From Leptidea sinapis (lineage: Eukaryota > Arthropoda > Insecta > Lepidoptera > Pieridae): a stretch of 64,000 bases of DNA. Shown in pieces: positions 58,501 through 64,000 of the stretch (the first letter of the stretch is position 1; the number at the start of each line of letters is the position of its first letter). The DNA lies in assembly GCF_905404315.1 (NCBI RefSeq), contig NC_066283.1, positions 1,612,001 to 1,676,000 of the forward strand. Reading direction: 5' to 3'. Position numbers and translations under genes: made by a program. Under the pieces are notes generated by a model. It did no database searches. It saw only the letters and a list, made by a program, of their open reading frames with translations, and was not told the DNA's origin.

Positions 58501-60633
58501 TTTCATTTTTATCAAATTAAATTTAGAAGTAATAAAAAAACTATGTAAGTATATTAATTTTTACTAAATACACTAATGTCTTATTGACAGTTAACAAAGT
58601 AAAAGTACTCTGTGATTGATACGTCATGAAAATCAGACCAAAGAGAATACAAAGTTAACTACAATAAAGTTAGGTGCAATATTTATTAGAATTTAGAGAT
58701 GGGAACCGAGTAAATCAATTGTCTTAATTTTTTCAGAAGCATGAAGTATCGATTTTTGGTCTTATTTTGTTATTACGAAACGCGAATCCCCTTGACCTTA
58801 TTATGATAGGAAGGCAAACGGTGTAGGTATGCCTTTGACCAGACAGATTCGAACACTCCAAACCACTCGATACTAAAATTTGCGCCACAAACTAGCAGTG
58901 CTGGCCATAATTGTGGGTGGTGGTTTCCGTGAGCGCACAGAGTTTGTTTTTTTTGGATTTATATCCAATATTCAGTAAGTTGCTCTTGTTTTAAGACAAT
59001 TGTATTTTATAAAACATCGTACTGTATAACTACAAAAAGTAGTATATTTGAATAATTCAAATATATACAATTATTGTATTTGACTTTATTGTAAATACTT
59101 TATCTTCACCTTTAATCTAGTACGTTTTTTTACTGTTTATACCTGAATATTTTTGCAACTATTTTCTCCTCGTGACCAATGACTAATGAATTTGTACGAA
59201 AGTTAAAGACAATTCTAAGAAAAAAGTTGTCTGTTGTATGTAATTTTGTAACTCAAGAAAGCCTTGCAATCGGAGTAAAAATTAAAGCGTAGTTACCATC
59301 CTATGGATAGGATATGTATGATGACTATATATTGCCTGTGAATTCGTCCGTATTTTTAAATCATGCATCTTCGGGTTTTAAATGAAATTTATGTCCTATA
59401 CTACCAATGGTGCATGTAAAATTTCAAAATAGCTGTGTGAATAAGGCGTAAAAATGTAAAATAGAATTAGTAGTGTAAAATCGAATATTTTAAGTTCTAT
59501 CTTGGACTTTAAGTCAATTTGTATAATAATGCGTAAAACAACCAAACTGCGTATAGAAACCAGTCTATGCTCGACAGCAAGAAATATATTGAAAGTCAAG
59601 AGGAATAGAGATTTTTACTGGTAAAATGTAAGTAGTACGTATTTCTGAATGATTTTATAATATAATATAGTAATGAAATGATAAGGATTAATATCATATT
59701 ACAATTATATAATTACCAATTTTTTAAAGTATTAACATGGATATAGTATGTTATCCTTAAGACATAGACATATGCCATCGCGGACTTTCCTGTAGAGCTA
59801 TATAAGATACATTATTCCACCATACATTATTTTGTTAAATCTTAAAAAGCGAAAAAGACATCGGTTGCATGGAATGCTCCTAGACTGCTTATTTTTCCGA
59901 CACCTCCAACAAATTATATACTAAAATCATATACTGCGAGTATATATTATACTAGTTGAGCCAGGAAACGTATTGCCAATTAAAGTACTTAATAAAAACT
60001 TTCAATGATTTAAATTTTTGGGGTATAAAAAATAGATGACAACCGATTCACAGACCTACCAAATATTGCCATCTTGCAACCCTATTGCAGACCTATGGAT
60101 GGAACAGAATAATATAAAAATCGTGACTAAAAACAGGAGTTGAACGTAGAAGGGTGAAAATTTGAAATTGTATGAATTTTTTAAAATAGATGTTGGCCGA
60201 TTCTCAGAGCTACCCAATATGCACACAAAATTGCATGCAAATCGGTTTAGCCGTTTGGGAGGCGTTTGGTAACAAACACCTATAGGTATTATACATTTTT
60301 GAATTGGGTAAGATAATATAACGCTACATCGCAAGTCTCCTATTGAACACGTAAACGGCAATACGCGGCCTTTTGCCCCTTCTAATTAAAAAAAAATCTG
60401 TTTAGTATTTATCAGATTATGTACCTAGCAAATATTACTACCAAGCGTTGCAAAATAAGCATCATTCTTAGTTTTCTAAGCGTTTGTTTGATTTGTATTA
60501 CGCCAAAGTTCAAATCCAGCCCTAAATCCTAAAATATTAAATGAACTGTAAAATTTTCAGAAGAGGAGAATTTGAAGAATGGGCAGATGAAATGGCGAGG
60601 AAAGGTTTGTTTCAATCCGTCCCCAAGCCATAA
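55549..60633 (+). CDS. COX6C: Cytochrome c oxidase subunit 6C (two exons)
   Basis: The exons 55549-55769 and 60561-60633 join in frame to 97 residues. After an unusual proline/cysteine-rich N-terminus (KCPPPPPDPCAQACAPAPPP) comes the family core: KPIMRGLHWSQTERVIYTAL, one membrane helix (about residues 43-63, ALGLSCCAGALVYFFLG), the basic RVRRAKYKEYY turn, then FEEWADEMARKGLFQS. This matches insect COX6C, an inner-membrane subunit of complex IV. AATAAA follows the stop near 60652. Exon 2 is short, so the gene depends on correct splicing of a 4.8-kb intron. Confidence 0.85.
56170..56228. repeat. Perfect 28-bp inverted repeat with 3-nt loop
   Basis: The arms at 56170-56197 and 56201-56228 are exact complements around the loop CTC. 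Just outside, AAATTT occurs on both sides at slightly different distances. Confidence 0.9.
59950..60320 (+). repeat. RTE-like LINE/SINE tail
   Basis: It starts CTAGTTGAGCCAGGAAACGT and later contains the AATCGGTTTAGCCGTTTGGG stretch typical of RTE-derived tails in Lepidoptera, in partly duplicated form. Confidence 0.55.
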
Positions 60634-61929
60634 TGACAGTCTTAAGTTTATAATAAATAAATGAATTTGTTGTATCTAAAGGGATGTTTTATATTTTGTG
60701 AAGTTAAACTTATTCTTTAAGTTGTATATTTGGAGACATGTAGAAATAGAAATATATTTATTTACCATAGGCAGTGACACTAACACGAAATTTTGTAAAA
60801 ACACTTGGTAAACGTCACTAAGCTACATCAGTTCGTAAAGGGGCTTTGACATGGGGAGAATAACTGATAATAAACTCCCAGCCCTTCTTTTAAATCAATT
60901 AACAACATAGCCTATTTAATGTAATAATAATTTGATGCAATAATGGCGTGCCTAGAACCAGACGAGAACCTTGCATCATTAACCTCTATTTAATTTACTA
61001 TACTATAGTAAGTCATCTTTGTCAAAGAAGCTTTAAAAATTTCTTGAATTTGTACCAGTGTTTTTCAATCTTATTTATTTGCCGACCCCATACAAAATTA
61101 ATTTAATAACAGGTTCAAAAACTCTGGCGACCCCTTTGTCAGTCGGATAATTTATAATTTTATTTAAAAAAAGTACCATAAATATTTTATAAACAAAGTA
61201 TCGACGTATTTTGGGTGAAACAAATAACATGAAAATCCAGAGCTGATAAGAGAAGCACTAAAGTCAAACCAAGTTAATAGTAGTTCGCCACTTCATACCT
61301 GTGTGATCTGACATTCGCTAAATCTAAAAAGAGAAAATAGCCTTCATGTAGAAAATAATTTGATTTTTAAGATTTCAGAAGTAGCACCATGATTTGAAAA
61401 TTATAAAAGGCCATCCTTTTCACTAATATTGTGTTTTAATGTAGTCTACCTTGCCTTTTACTTCTGCCAGCAACCATCTAAGTCAAGCTTCGCGACCCCC
61501 GTAGGTATATCATACACACACTCATACACCTTGTATTAGATACTCGGTTGAATTTTAAAATACAAAGTATTGAAAACAAAATAATTTACGCGGAAGGCAA
61601 GGAAGAAAGTAACAGATAAAATAGTATTAAAATATTTTAAAACTGGTCAAACACTACACCATAATATCTATGAATTCACTACCCAATTAATGATTGGTCA
61701 AACAAACAAGCAGTAGGCACGTGTGAAGCTGGTAGTTGCTGACGGGTGGCAGGGATGTCGGCCGGCTACGGCAGTAACGCAACTTGCATCAACGCATTAA
61801 CTTGTCCGGCTGGTATTGCTGTCTGGTGCAAGCGCACGAGCGGAGCGGTGGGTGGGTGAAAAACCCCTAACTCTAGCTAACTTAAAAAACGGCACGTACA
61901 GTTTATTCTTTCTTCTTGAATTGAATGAA
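60634..61929. other. Region downstream of COX6C
   Basis: No coding frame is recognised. A GC-rich patch at about 61730-61860 could be promoter-like or an old repeat. Confidence 0.3.
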
Positions 61930-63250
61930 TTAAATTCACAATTTTTCTTGTGTTCTTATGTATTCTGTGGGAAGGATTAAGATGTTTCTCAACATGAACG
62001 CTTCTCGGAGCGAGTCTCTTGGTCGCATATTATAAGTTGCTCTAATAGCCCTTTGTTGGAGCACTAAAATACTATGAACATCCACACCCTTACCCCAGAA
62101 TAACAAACCGTATGTCATAATGCTATGGAAGTACGCAAAGTAAATGAGCTTTTTCACATCAGGCAACTGTCATTTTAACGTTAAAAGTTGCAGAACTATT
62201 TGCTCGGATACCGATATTGGGAATGTTCCGATATGCACTGCGACCACTGTACTCTCAAGTATATATAGTGTATAATCTATGCACTGTACAGTGTGACGTC
62301 AATTTAGTATACCGTGAAGCCGTTCCTTTATAGCCAGTTATACTGGTTACTATTTAAAATCCCGTATACTGTCAGCCGCATTTTTTGACGCAGCATTCAA
62401 ATGAGTGTATTAAAGTTTTCTAGTTCATTAAAAAAACTGTTGTTGGAGTACTGTCAAATTAAAAATATTAGGGATTAAACTGTAGGTATTGTTTATAAAA
62501 CGCTAGGCACTCGAGTGGTTTTGACTGATCACGTGATCAAAGTACAGCGAGTACCTTACCTCGAAAACGCCAGTGCTCGCAGTAGAATATGATGGTAATT
62601 TATGACGTCATATATTTCCCTAGGGTACTGCGGCAGTATACTGGCAGTCCATAGCGGAACGAATTTTTCTACAGTGATAGCACTGTGCAGTGCATATCGG
62701 AACATAACCTATAACTTATGCTTGTTTCATATTTGCTTACATGTTACTATTTCAAAACAGGTTATTAATTTTGAACCAATTTAATACTTACAACATAGTA
62801 TCATTAAGCATTTTTCTCTCCACAATATTGACATTTTCTGTTTTATTTTGAACCAAAGTGACGTATCATCGGCAAATAAATCTTTAACCCCGAGTATCGA
62901 CCATAAATGGAAGTTCATTCATATAGACTAAAAGAGAAATGCGCCAATGATTGAACCTATCTAGCCTATCTCGACAACGGAGCCTTTTGATTATATACCG
63001 CAAATGTCTACAAACTGTTTACTCATTAAGTAAGAAGTAATTAATTTTAAAAGAATTGTCGCAAAGACCATAAAACTTACCTTAAGTAAAATGGTACTAA
63101 AATCCACGTAATCAAAAGCCTTTGAAAGTTCACAGAATTCTCCTATGAGTCAAACATATGTTAAGCAAGTACGATTCCAGCATTCATGGTTGAATTTTCC
63201 CTGGTAAAAACAAATTGCTTAGGGTGGAGTAGATTATTTACTGCATAGTG
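61930..63250 (-). mobile_element. LINE reverse-transcriptase relic (minus strand), carrying a nested MITE
   Basis: From high to low coordinates the minus strand reads RENSTMNAGIVLA near 63200, then SKAFDYVDFSTIL (RT motif A) near 63090. A damaged LFADDT (motif C) lies near 62865. The tail (62166-61936) contains KLIYFAYFHSIMTYGLLFWG and LQQRAIRATYNMRPRDSLRE. The gap between motif C and the tail holds an inverted-repeat element. Frameshifts abound. Confidence 0.7.
62223..62705. mobile_element. MITE nested in the LINE relic
   Basis: ATGTTCCGATATGCACTGC (62223-62241) is the exact complement of 62687-62705. The 483-bp unit has no frame and separates two pieces of one LINE. Confidence 0.7.
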
Positions 63251-64000
63251 TGAAGCTATTGAATAAGTATGAGTTTGTCAAAGATTTAACTATTCACTCG
63301 TAGAATTGCTTTCCGTCGGTCGTTTTGTATCACTTTTGTTTAAAGTGAAAAAAAAAAGTTTTTTTTTGTTTATATTGTTCGTTTCCAAAAACTCACTTAA
63401 TCGAATTTATTCCCGAACCATTCGAAAATATTCAAAGATGCACAACGTTCATGTTCAAGTTTTCACTTCTGCCGGCACTCTCGGAGTGCAACCCATTATT
63501 TTTTTAATATATGTAATATTTTCTTAATAATCCTTAAATATTTCTTCGTGACATTTAACTCGTTTACATTTAAATAAAACGTAATAATTTCTGCGACACT
63601 AGTGAATACAGGTTAAATACTGATTCCAAAATCATAATTAACTATAAGTAGGTACTCATACAATTTATTGAAGAATTTCTGTAATACGATTTATCGAATG
63701 ATTAATTATTTTCATTTAATAATCTAACCAACAACAGCCAATTTTAAATCGAGGATAATAATATGCATAGTTCATAATAACATTTGAACAACTTATATAA
63801 ATACACCACCACCCTACTTCATGAGTTACTTTTTGGTAAGCTTTTTAATTTATTGCTTAATTATGGCTGCTAGTTTATTTAACCATGGTGTGGCCAAGCA
63901 CCTCCCATCCAATGAGGTATCTATGCCGTAACTTGGATTGCTAGCTAATAGCTTGCTATATGGATAAATATTTTTTAATAAATTATGTGACTGCCAGTTT
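63251..64000. other. Window end, no recognised gene
   Basis: The stretch is AT-rich. A plus-strand frame at 63306-63527 has no ATG and no recognisable domain. Confidence 0.3.

Larger units (their letters stand above)
55770..60560. other. COX6C intron with repeats
   Basis: The intron contains a 28-bp perfect hairpin (56170-56228). It also holds RTE-like tail fragments starting CTGACCCAGCAAATATTGTA (about 56683-56790) and GAGCCAGGAAACGTATTGCC (about 59950-60320). The remainder is AT-rich and no gene is recognised. Confidence 0.5.

Noticed and set aside
63306..63527. 73-codon frame near the window end
   Set aside because: No ATG, low complexity, no recognisable domain.
1..64000. CRISPR array or bacterial-type defence system
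   Set aside because: No regularly spaced direct repeats; all genes are eukaryotic or from eukaryotic mobile elements.

Overview
The window looks like nuclear DNA of an insect, most likely a moth or butterfly (Lepidoptera). It is AT-rich, has spliced genes with GT-AG introns, and is crowded with interspersed repeats of kinds I know from lepidopteran genomes: LINE tails, tRNA-derived SINEs, MITEs and Tc1/mariner relics. The order is inferred from repeat character and protein similarity; no search was run.

Host genes. A small cysteine-rich, probably secreted protein lies at about 9422-10069 (+). COX5B (+, four exons, 19808-25157) encodes the zinc-binding subunit of cytochrome c oxidase. SNAPC1/SNAP43 (+, at least seven exons, 27429-51520) encodes a subunit of the complex that starts snRNA transcription. 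A single-exon CCDC102-type coiled-coil gene (-, 54080-55213) is divergent from COX6C (+, two exons, 55549-60633), a second nuclear cytochrome oxidase subunit.

The main feature is a complete Maverick/Polinton (polintovirus-like) element at 34534-47215 (12,682 bp). It lies in a 15.8-kb intron of SNAPC1 and is mostly antisense to it. It has a perfect 6-bp target-site duplication (CATATT) and 1146-bp terminal inverted repeats that look identical by eye. It encodes a protein-primed family B DNA polymerase, an FtsK/HerA-type packaging ATPase, a DD35E integrase with a chromodomain, a penton-like minor capsid protein, a double-jelly-roll-type major capsid protein broken by one frameshift, an adenain/Ulp1-type protease, and four small less-known proteins. 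Two points stand out. The protease gene lies inside the inverted repeats and is therefore present in two identical outward-facing copies. The polymerase gene and the neighbouring 146-aa ORF each have an in-frame 5' mini-exon separated by a short intron with consensus splice sites.

The rest is transposon strata. A Sailor-like (DD82E) Tc1/mariner element at 13434-15641 has lost its first catalytic Asp. A Tc1 (DD34E) element at 15719-17286 has a premature stop and a Glu-to-Lys change at the last catalytic position, and it sits inside a PIF/Harbinger relic. There are two further mariner-type relics (17860-18716 and 30400-31401), several LINE fragments on both strands, inverted-repeat MITEs, one nested foldback, and some unusually perfect hairpins. 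Several insertions sit within a few bases of splice sites of COX5B and SNAPC1.

There is no sign of a CRISPR array, rRNA, bacterial operon or intact canonical tRNA gene.
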